From positions 1 through 12,313 of the forward strand of contig JAHDDN010000127.1 in NCBI GenBank assembly GCA_020629335.1: 12,313 nt of DNA, in the 5' to 3' direction. This stretch comes from Chitinophagales bacterium (lineage in GTDB: Bacteria; Bacteroidota; Bacteroidia; Chitinophagales; UBA2359). Under the pieces are notes generated by a model. It was not told the origin of the DNA. It did not search any database and worked only from the letters and a program-made list of their open reading frames with translations. Below, piece by piece: positions 6,842 to 12,313 of the stretch. Within the stretch, counting starts at the first letter, position 1. Each line of letters starts with the position of its first letter. Position numbers and translations under genes: made by a program.

Positions 6842-6884
6842 AAAGCTCCAAATATTATTCCCGAATGATTTCCATGAATACTCG
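6842..6884 (-). repeat. 43-bp duplicate of the SUMF1-like gene 3' end
   Basis: Identical to 6933-6975, which covers the last ten codons (including the stop) and 13 downstream bases of the adjacent gene. The copies are offset by 91 bases, with a GGGCG-hairpin repeat between them. This copy is non-coding debris, joined directly to the end of mosaic copy B. Confidence 0.93.
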
Positions 6885-6889
6885 GAAGA

Positions 6890-6916
6890 GGGCCGACACA
6901 TAGGTCGGCCCCTACA
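6890..6916 (+). repeat. Short GGGCG-hairpin repeat, copy 3
   Basis: GGGCCGACACATAGGTCGGC followed by CCCTACA: a GGGCCGA/TCGGCCC stem with CACATAGG loop. It lies 30 bases beyond the stop of the SUMF1-like gene and between the two 43-bp direct repeats. It may also act as the 3' hairpin of that transcript. Confidence 0.85.
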
Positions 6917-6932
6917 TTATTCGTACAATTTT

Positions 6933-6975
6933 AAAGCTCCAAATATTATTCCCGAATGATTTCCATGAATACTCG
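6933..6975 (-). repeat. 43-bp direct repeat, gene-resident copy
   Basis: Second member of the 43-bp pair. It overlaps the C-terminal codons (VFMEIIRE and stop) of the SUMF1-like gene and is taken as the original, because it carries the coding context. Confidence 0.93.
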
Positions 6976-8838
6976 AAATCCCACTTTAGGGCTTGGGCCA
7001 TTATAATTGCTGATAGAAGATATTTGTGTATCTTCTGGCTTATCGAGCCAACTGCCTCCTAAAGCTAGGCCTTTTTCTTGAACCATTTCGGCTACGTTGC
7101 CGACAGTATTGTATAATCCTAGGTCATTAGGGAAGTAGGAGCTGACATTTACGGTGAAATAGCCGCCGTCTGCACCTGGATCTTCTGGTGGGTAACAGCT
7201 ATTTAGGTAGCAGCCTTTGGCATTTTTATTCAATGGGCCTCCCCAAGGGTATTTGACATTATTTCTTCCGCCATTGGCGGCAGTGGTCCATTCTTCTTTA
7301 GTTGGTAAACGGAATTTTACTTCTTGATATTTTCTCTTGTCATTTCGGTTATAGGCGTCTGTTAGCCATTCGCAATATAGGATAGCTGCTTGATGAGAAA
7401 TATTTTGGATTGGAGCGTTTTCTCCATCAGGGCGACCGACTTTGTATAATTTATCATCACTAATTGATTGGTGTTTCTTATCTAGTAATCCTATCCAATC
7501 TGTGATTTCAGGTCGGCATTCGTCTAGTTTTTCATAATCTCTTCGGGTGAGTAGGTCTTGAATAAATAGTTCGTATTCTTTATTGCTTACTTCTGTGCTT
7601 GATGCGTGTAGATTTCCTTTGATAGCTTCAAAATTTTTGTGATATTTTTTTGCATCGGGCAGCATAAATATCTTAGTTTGGTCTTTATTACTTTGAGCGA
7701 TGAGCATATTTTGGAAAGCGTCTTCTCGGCCTCCTTTTTGTGCTATTCTCAAAGCTAATTGTCTGACGTCGGCTGATTTTTTGTCTTCTCCGCTTGCTTC
7801 ATAATGATCGTATAGGATGGTAAAAGCTGGGATGTAGTTTAGGTTCATATGATCTACAATTCCTGCGCTAATATCGAATTGAGTATCGGCTTTTAGGTAG
7901 TCTGTTAGGAAGTGATTTTCATAGTTGTTTTTTAGGATAGCGACATTATCAATTCGTTGATCTGTGTGCTTAAGAGCGAGTCCGACTACATAGAGAGATT
8001 CTTCGAAAGCAGAGCGTAAAAAGGTAGGTGTTGATACTCCTAGGTAAACGGGTTTATCCACAGCCTTATCCACAAGATGCTGCGCTAGTTGAATATTGAA
8101 TTTTTGGAAATCTTTTAGTACATCGAGTCCATTATTAAAGGATTCGATTCCTATTTCATTTAGCAAAGCATTTCGGTAATTATTATCAATAGCGAGAGAA
8201 GTATTCATGACAGTGACGTCTGGACGGATGTTATGCACATATTGCCAAATCCATAATGGATAAGTATCATTATCGCCAGCTGTAAGGATAATTGCATTTG
8301 GGTCAAGGGACATTAGGACATTATAATTCCATGCCATAATGTTAGGGGAGATTTCGTTAGATTCAAACCATTTTTGAGCAAATTCTTTTACTTTTTCTTG
8401 GTTTCTTTTGAGTTCGTAATAGGTGATAAAATCGGAGTATGTTTCTGGACGATTAGGATCAATTTCGTAGGCTTTTTTGAGATAGGGGAATAATTCTAAA
8501 TTATTTCCGCCATGCCAATACTTGATTAGGTTAAACTCATAGCTGTCTGGAATTAGTTGTTCCATTTGGTCAACTATTGCGTTTAGATCCGCTATAGGTT
8601 GGCCTAATATTTTTGCCATTCGGTTAGCGGTATAGAAGTTGAGCCATGCGTCTGAGTTTTTGGGTTCTTTATCTAAAATATCGCCCCAAAGTTTGGCTTG
8701 TTGGGTGTACCATTCTACTGATTGTTTGCTTTTAACGATAGAATATACCTTTTGTGCTTTGGTATTATCATCATCGGGCATCGCTATTAGGTTAGGGCTA
8801 ATTAGCAGGAAAGTTAATATTACAATTATTATTTTCAT
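6946..8838 (-). CDS. Secreted TPR-like / SUMF1 (FGE-type) domain protein
   Basis: 630 residues. A Sec signal peptide (about 1-19, LLISPNLIA) is followed by a helical, TPR-like region (about 25-175, e.g. YLKKAYEIDPNRPETYSDF). A segment at 188-215 (GDNDTYPLWIWQYVHNIRPD, then VTVMNTSL) matches the soluble-domain motif I know from Bacteroidota DUF2723 membrane proteins. More helical repeats follow to about 385. The C-terminal part (about 415-630) is a formylglycine-generating-enzyme/SUMF1 fold: RLPTKEEW (510-517), YPWGG (530-534), LGLYNTVGNVAEM (573-585), GGSWLD (594-599), GFRV (620-623). The paired catalytic cysteines expected after GGSW are absent, so sulfatase activation is unlikely; a binding or structural role, as in GldJ/GldK-type proteins, is more plausible. 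No lipobox is seen. A 43-bp copy of its 3' end lies downstream. Confidence 0.78.
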   Translation of the reverse strand: MKIIIVILTFLLISPNLIAMPDDDNTKAQKVYSIVKSKQSVEWYTQQAKLWGDILDKEPKNSDAWLNFYTANRMAKILGQPIADLNAIVDQMEQLIPDSYEFNLIKYWHGGNNLELFPYLKKAYEIDPNRPETYSDFITYYELKRNQEKVKEFAQKWFESNEISPNIMAWNYNVLMSLDPNAIILTAGDNDTYPLWIWQYVHNIRPDVTVMNTSLAIDNNYRNALLNEIGIESFNNGLDVLKDFQKFNIQLAQHLVDKAVDKPVYLGVSTPTFLRSAFEESLYVVGLALKHTDQRIDNVAILKNNYENHFLTDYLKADTQFDISAGIVDHMNLNYIPAFTILYDHYEASGEDKKSADVRQLALRIAQKGGREDAFQNMLIAQSNKDQTKIFMLPDAKKYHKNFEAIKGNLHASSTEVSNKEYELFIQDLLTRRDYEKLDECRPEITDWIGLLDKKHQSISDDKLYKVGRPDGENAPIQNISHQAAILYCEWLTDAYNRNDKRKYQEVKFRLPTKEEWTTAANGGRNNVKYPWGGPLNKNAKGCYLNSCYPPEDPGADGGYFTVNVSSYFPNDLGLYNTVGNVAEMVQEKGLALGGSWLDKPEDTQISSISNYNGPSPKVGFRVFMEIIRE

Positions 8839-8947
8839 GTTAAGATTTTTTAGTTTCGTTTTTATTTGTAGATTGATTTTTTCATCATTGAACTCATTTA
8901 TTGGAATGATTCATCAATAAATCACCTTCATTTGGTAGCTTCTACCC

Positions 8948-8955
8948 TATTTTTG
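8948..8955 (+). promoter_or_regulatory. Candidate -7 box of the MscS promoter
   Basis: TATTTTTG matches TAnnTTTG 46 bases before the start of the MscS gene, in the 163-base divergent intergenic region. A TTTG at 8931-8934 is only 13 bases upstream, shorter than the usual -33/-7 spacing, so support is partial. Confidence 0.33.
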
Positions 8956-9001
8956 TGAGAACGTTCAATAAGTGATGATAAAAAATTAGTAATTTTATTT
9001 T

Positions 9002-9946
9002 ATGAATAATACTATACTTAATCAAATTACGGAATGGATACAGAATGTATTAGGGCTTAGTCCTGTGCTTCAAGGGCGTATTTTGGGCTCTTTGTTATTG
9101 ATTCTGATTCTTTTTATTGTAAGGAGGGGTTTGTTCGCTATTGGTTTTCGGTTAAATAAGGATGCGAAGCGTAATTATTACTTTCGAAATTTTGTTTCTT
9201 ATTTGATTACGATTGTTGGTATTTTGTTGGTTGGCAGGATTTGGTTTGAGGGGATAGATTCTTTGGCAACTTATCTGGGTTTACTATCGGCAGGTTTGGC
9301 GATTGCTTTACAGACACCTATTACGAATTTTGCGGGTTGGATTTTTATTGTTTTGCGAAGGCCTTTTGAGGTAGGGGATCGAATTGAGATTGGGGGAAAT
9401 GCGGGGGATGTGGTAGACATCACTATTTTTCACTTTACGCTTAATGAGATTGGAAATTGGGTAAATGCCGAGCATAGTACTGGGCGCTTATTGAAGGTTC
9501 CTAACGCTCAAGTATTCAGTCAGACTTTAGCTAATTATACGATAGGGTTTGGGTATATTTGGAATGAGATTCCTGTGGTGGTTACTTTTGAGGCTGATTG
9601 GGAAAAGGCGAAGAAGATATTGGAGGATGTAATGGCCAAAGAAGCTGATAAATATGCTAAAGACGCTAGAAAAGAGTTGAGAAAAGCTTCTAGAGATTAT
9701 GTTATTTATTATCGAACATTGACTCCTTATGTTTTTACGTCGGTATTAGATCATGGCGTTTGTTTGACGATGCGTTATTTGTGTAATCCTTGGTTAAGGC
9801 GAACGAGTGAGCATGAGTTTTGGGAAATGATTTTAAAAGAATTTTCGAAGCATGATGATGTTGATTTTGCTTATCCTACTAAGAGGACTGTCATTTTGGA
9901 AAAAGGAAATCGTGGGTTAAGTAATGATGATTATGATGGGGAGTGA
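9002..9946 (+). CDS. MscS-family mechanosensitive ion channel
   Basis: 314 residues, typical for a small MscS-type channel. Three predicted transmembrane helices lie at about 24-44, 64-83 and 88-105, followed directly by the MscS pore-lining signature GLLSAGLAIALQTPITNFAG (93-112). The beta-domain opening IVLRRPFEVGDRIEIGGNAG (116-135) and DVVDITIFHFT come next, then a cytoplasmic alpha/beta domain to about 300. Such inner-membrane channels open under tension to release solutes after hypo-osmotic shock. It is divergent from the SUMF1-like gene. The last codons (SNDDYDGE) lie in a run resembling the 67-base tandem repeat immediately downstream, so the extreme C-terminus may have been reshaped by that duplication. 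The start at 9002 has no clear Shine-Dalgarno; the upstream sequence is T-rich. Confidence 0.92.
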   Translation: MNNTILNQITEWIQNVLGLSPVLQGRILGSLLLILILFIVRRGLFAIGFRLNKDAKRNYYFRNFVSYLITIVGILLVGRIWFEGIDSLATYLGLLSAGLAIALQTPITNFAGWIFIVLRRPFEVGDRIEIGGNAGDVVDITIFHFTLNEIGNWVNAEHSTGRLLKVPNAQVFSQTLANYTIGFGYIWNEIPVVVTFEADWEKAKKILEDVMAKEADKYAKDARKELRKASRDYVIYYRTLTPYVFTSVLDHGVCLTMRYLCNPWLRRTSEHEFWEMILKEFSKHDDVDFAYPTKRTVILEKGNRGLSNDDYDGE

Positions 9947-9957
9947 AAAAATGGGAG

Positions 9958-10024
9958 GTGCAGGCACAAGTGAAAAACACTTGCGCTATAAGATGATGTT
10001 ATGATGGAGCGTAAAATAGAAAAG
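9958..10024 (+). repeat. 67-bp tandem repeat, unit 1
   Basis: Identical to 10040-10106, with a 15-base spacer between (period 82). Each unit contains a hairpin CAAGTG-AAAAA-CACTTG followed by GATGATGTTATGATGGAGCG. The latter part resembles the end of the adjacent MscS gene (GATGATTATGATGGGGAGTG at 9925-9944). Confidence 0.95.
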
Positions 10025-10039
10025 CAGTACAAAAGAATT

Positions 10040-10106
10040 GTGCAGGCACAAGTGAAAAACACTTGCGCTATAAGATGATGTTATGATGGAGCGTAAAATA
10101 GAAAAG
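10040..10106 (+). repeat. 67-bp tandem repeat, unit 2
   Basis: Exact second unit. Its last five bases (AAAAG) form the left edge of the terminator stem that follows. The perfect identity suggests a recent duplication or ongoing correction between the units. Confidence 0.95.
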
Positions 10107-10132
10107 GGACAAGTTAGCAACTTGCCCCTTTT
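10102..10132 (+). terminator. Intrinsic terminator after the MscS gene
   Basis: AAAAGGG-A-CAAGTT (10102-10115), loop AGC, then AACTTG-C-CCCTTTT (10119-10132): a 13-bp stem with one internal mismatch, A-rich on the left and ending in T4. It sits 156 bases past the MscS stop, after the tandem repeat, and is probably functional in both directions. Confidence 0.75.
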
Positions 10133-10195
10133 GAAACACTAAGTAAAATTAATATAAACAGTTAAATATCAGGGAAACAAACACTAAAATTAAAT

Positions 10196-10355
10196 GAACT
10201 CGTTTAAAGTTTTTCTGCTGGCTTAGAAAATGGCTATTTTTCCGTACTTCTGCGTTATTTTATCGGCCCGTAGCGCTGCTATGCACCTCAAAAATGCCTT
10301 GAATTACGAAAAAATAGCTCATTTTCAGCTTCACCATAAAACTTTAAATGAGTTC
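10196..10355 (+). repeat. Long palindromic repeat, family C copy 3
   Basis: About 160 bases. The outer arms are GAACTCGTTTAAAGTTTT (10196-10213) and AAAACTTTAAATGAGTTC (10338-10355), complementary except for one position. Inner arms GAAAATGGCTATTTTTCCGTA pair with TACGAAAAAATAGCTCATTT. The shared family centre is TACTTCTGCGTTATTTTATC, GTAGCGCTGCTATG, then AAAAATGCCTTG. The box TTCTGCTGGCTT (10213-10224) is shared with copy 1. This is the best-preserved palindrome of the three. Confidence 0.85.
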
Positions 10356-10848
10356 TATGTCAAAAAATTAAGCAAACAAATTTAATTTGAGCTTAGTAAT
10401 GTTAAAAAGTTCTCGTAATAGGGTTATAGGGTTTAAGTGACTGTGGAATAGTAAAACAACAAAATATTAATTTATCATTTCAATATTCCTATGGGTTTGT
10501 AGTTATAGGTTGATCAACTACTTTTACCTTCTTTTGAAGTTTCCTTCCTTCCAAGATATACCTTTCCTGTTTGCATTTAGGGTGTTAAATGCATTCTATT
10601 TGTCACAGAATTAGTAAATAAATTGGAATTTAATTTGGCCAGTTAAAGAAATGAGAAGTTACTGGCGGTTAAGGAATATATAAAGTGATGTTATTTATTC
10701 CTCTTAATTTTTAGGTGGTGCTGGCGGATATAATTTTCTGTAGATTTTCATATTGCTGCGTTTCCTTTTACAACAGTATTGCAAAAAGAAAAATTCCCCA
10801 TCTTGAAAAAAAAAGTGACTTTAATGATAAAAAAGAATCCTTTAGATT
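10356..10848. other. Gene-free AT-rich stretch
   Basis: About 490 bases in which I see no supported gene, tRNA or rRNA. A small hairpin GTAGTT...AACTAC (about 10498-10520) contains TGATCA. Short open frames entering from 10715 and 10779 run through a repeat and the antisense of hflX, and look like chance. A decayed gene or an unrecognised small RNA cannot be excluded. Confidence 0.5.
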
Positions 10849-10871
10849 GGGCGACCACAAGGGGCGCCTAC
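10849..10871 (+). repeat. Short GGGCG-hairpin repeat, copy 4 (degenerate)
   Basis: GGGCGACCACAAGGGGCGCC followed by TAC. The loop is CACAAGG rather than CACATAGG, and the right arm is one base off a perfect match. Flanks GATAAAAAAG and CTTTTTATC are complementary but asymmetrically placed, echoing the paired arms of other copies. It lies about 40 bases beyond the hflX stop and may form the 3' hairpin of that mRNA. Confidence 0.65.
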
Positions 10872-10910
10872 TTTTTATCAATACTTTTTTTCAGATGTGG
10901 AATTTCTATG

Positions 10911-12101
10911 TTAGTAGAATTGCGTTTTATATGGATATCGTTTTTTGTACATTGCTTGCACGGATTCGAGTAAGGTACTTCTGAGTTGGTCTAAGCCTTC
11001 TTTATTAATCGCTGAAATAAATTCGCAGTTACCGTTGGTTTCTTTCTGCCATTTAGTTTTCAGTTCATCTAGTATTTCAGCTTTAACCTCTTCATTTAGG
11101 TATTCGTCAAAATTTCGTTTTCGATATAGGTCCATTTTATTGAAGATGATATAGGTTGGTTTTTCTCCTACATTTAATTCTTTGAGTGTTCGATTAACGA
11201 CTGCTATATGATCTTCGAATTGAGGATGGGCGATATCGACTACATGTAGTAAGATATCTGCTTCCCTGACTTCATCTAGTGTTGATTTAAAACTTTCTAT
11301 TAGGTGGTGAGGAAGCTTACGGATAAATCCTACGGTATCGGCTAGTAAAAATGGTGTTGTTCCTAAAACGATTTTACGGACGGTTGTATCGAGTGTTGCG
11401 AAAAGCTTATTTTCGGCAAATACTTCTGATTTACTCAGTATATTCATGAGGGTTGATTTGCCCACATTGGTGTATCCGACTAGAGAAACTCTGATGAGTT
11501 CGCCTCTTGTTTTTCGTCTGGTTGCGTTTTGTTTGTCAATTTTAATCAGTTTCTTCTTGAGTTTTGAGATATTATCATTGACAATTCTTCTATCGGTTTC
11601 TATCTCTTTCTCTCCTGGTCCTCTCATACCGATTCCCCCTTTTTGTCTTTCGAGGTGGGTCCACATACCTTTTAGTCTTGGAAGTAGGTAATTGAGTTGG
11701 GCGAGTTCGACTTGTGTTCTGGCTTGAGCGGTTTGTGCTCTTCCAGCAAATATGTCTAGTATTAGGAAACTTCTATCAACCACTTTGACTTTGAGGGCCT
11801 CTTCTAAGACGGCTTGTTGAGAGGGGCTTAGGTCGTCATCAAATATTACGAGATCAATTTCTTTATCTTCTACGTATAATTGGATTTCTTCTAATTTTCC
11901 TTTTCCAACGAAGGTTCGTTTATCAGGGCTTTTGACTTTTTGTTTGAATACTTTGAGGACATTTGCTCCTGCTGTTTCGGCTAGGAAGGCTAGTTCGTCT
12001 AGGTATTCGTCGAGTCTTTCCTCTGTTTGTTGTTTATATATGAGTCCTACTAGGATTGCTTTTTCGATCTTATCGAGATCGTAAGTTTTTTTCTCCAGCA
12101 T
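10911..12101 (-). CDS. hflX: Ribosome-associated GTPase HflX
   Basis: 396 residues, a normal length. The N-terminal HflX nucleotide-binding-like domain (about 15-115: TFVGKGKLEEI, FDDDLSPSQQ, VVDRSFLILDIFAGRA) leads into the family's most diagnostic stretch ARTQVELAQLNYLLPRL (127-143) and the glycine-rich loop GGIGMRGPGEKEIETDRR (155-172). The GTPase domain has G1 GYTNVGKST (209-217), switch I ATLDTT (235-240), G3 DTVGF (255-259), G4 NKMD (321-324) and G5 SAINK (363-367). HflX binds the 50S subunit and splits or rescues stalled ribosomes under stress such as heat; that role is from studies in other bacteria. No Hfq or neighbouring hfl gene is present here, so it appears to stand alone. All catalytic motifs are intact. 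Confidence 0.97.
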   Translation of the reverse strand: MLEKKTYDLDKIEKAILVGLIYKQQTEERLDEYLDELAFLAETAGANVLKVFKQKVKSPDKRTFVGKGKLEEIQLYVEDKEIDLVIFDDDLSPSQQAVLEEALKVKVVDRSFLILDIFAGRAQTAQARTQVELAQLNYLLPRLKGMWTHLERQKGGIGMRGPGEKEIETDRRIVNDNISKLKKKLIKIDKQNATRRKTRGELIRVSLVGYTNVGKSTLMNILSKSEVFAENKLFATLDTTVRKIVLGTTPFLLADTVGFIRKLPHHLIESFKSTLDEVREADILLHVVDIAHPQFEDHIAVVNRTLKELNVGEKPTYIIFNKMDLYRKRNFDEYLNEEVKAEILDELKTKWQKETNGNCEFISAINKEGLDQLRSTLLESVQAMYKKRYPYKTQFY

Positions 12102-12129
12102 AATGTTATTTGGGGATTTTTTTATTCTG

Positions 12130-12156
12130 GGACGTTATAGCAGTGGACGTTGCAGT
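12130..12156. repeat. Short tandem GGACGTT...GCAGT repeat upstream of hflX
   Basis: GGACGTTATAGCAGT (12130-12144) is followed directly by GGACGTTGCAGT (12145-12156), differing by a 3-base gap. It lies 29-55 bases upstream of the hflX start and could be a protein-binding site or chance. No TAnnTTTG box was found nearby. Confidence 0.35.
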
Positions 12157-12200
12157 AGGATCGTGTGTTAATTTGTTATAATAAGATAATTCCTGAGATG

Positions 12201-12226
12201 GGGCGATCACAAGGGTCGCCCTTACA
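12201..12226 (+). repeat. Short GGGCG-hairpin repeat, copy 5
   Basis: GGGCGATCACAAGGGTCGCC followed by CTTACA: a GGGCGA/TCGCCC stem extended by flanking AGATG (12196-12200) and CATCT (12225-12229). This is again a copy-specific outer pairing around a shared core. It lies 100 bases upstream of hflX, and the rest of the right flank to 12313 shows no gene. Confidence 0.8.
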
Positions 12227-12313
12227 TCTTTATAAAAATCAATGCACGAGTTTATGGCAATAATGCTAATTACGCCCAAATGTTATGTAAATATAAGGAA
12301 ATGGGAGACTATA

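Noticed and set aside
6638..6901. 87-codon minus-strand open frame
   Set aside because: It lies within mosaic repeat B, a GGGCG-hairpin and the non-coding 43-bp duplicate; same repeat-derived peptide as above.
6842..6975. 43-bp direct repeats as a transposon target-site duplication
   Set aside because: Far longer than known target-site duplications, and there is no transposase or inverted-terminal structure; better explained by template switching or capture.
6946..8838. Active formylglycine-generating enzyme
   Set aside because: No paired cysteines after GGSW and no sulfatase gene nearby.
9958..10106. Possible CRISPR array
   Set aside because: Only two units, repeat 67 bases and spacer 15 bases, no cas genes; this is a simple tandem duplication.
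10715..10984. Short + strand open frames of 89 and 64 codons
   Set aside because: They pass through a degenerate hairpin repeat and the antisense of the hflX 3' end, with no recognisable protein features.

Overview
The window looks like chromosome of a low-GC member of the Bacteroidota. The evidence is a type IX secretion (T9SS) component with a C-terminal sorting-type domain, short lipoproteins with Bacteroidota-style lipoboxes, almost no Shine-Dalgarno sequences, two TAnnTTTG-like -7 promoter candidates, and an ECF sigma/anti-sigma pair of Bacteroidota type. The repeat content suggests a marine Saprospira/Aureispira-like lineage, but that is a guess from memory and was not tested.

Layout: 1-546 holds no recognisable gene. 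Two small, probably related lipoproteins follow on the + strand (547-780, 871-1359). They converge on an EGF-like lipoprotein (1427-2119, -) across a strong bidirectional terminator. Next, on the - strand, come a PorZ-like T9SS protein (2281-4653), a single-pass anti-sigma-like protein (5103-5837), an ECF sigma factor with a probable TTG start (6012-6587), and a secreted protein with an N-terminal helical/TPR-like region and a C-terminal SUMF1/FGE-type domain (6946-8838). A MscS-type channel (9002-9946, +) is divergent from the last of these. After a gene-poor stretch of about 960 bases, HflX (10911-12101, -) ends the set.

The unusual part is the spaces between genes, which are packed with at least three kinds of structured repeat. 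(1) A roughly 210-base mosaic element is present twice in inverted orientation (4684-4896, 6635-6841), bracketing the sigma/anti-sigma operon. (2) A short GGGCG...CGCCCCTACA hairpin occurs five times, always reading on the + strand; two copies are embedded in the mosaic element. (3) A family of 135-160 base palindromes occurs three times, with a shared centre (TACTTCYGC, TAGCGCTGCTAT) and long outer arms that differ in sequence from copy to copy yet pair with each other. There are also two duplications involving gene 3' ends: 43 bases from the SUMF1-like gene, and a 67-base tandem repeat after the MscS gene.

The genes do not form one pathway. The sigma/anti-sigma pair is one regulatory unit. 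PorZ, the EGF lipoprotein and the SUMF1-like protein are envelope proteins. MscS and HflX are housekeeping stress proteins. The repeat system is the most promising undescribed feature: conserved cores carried inside locus-specific, self-complementary arms.
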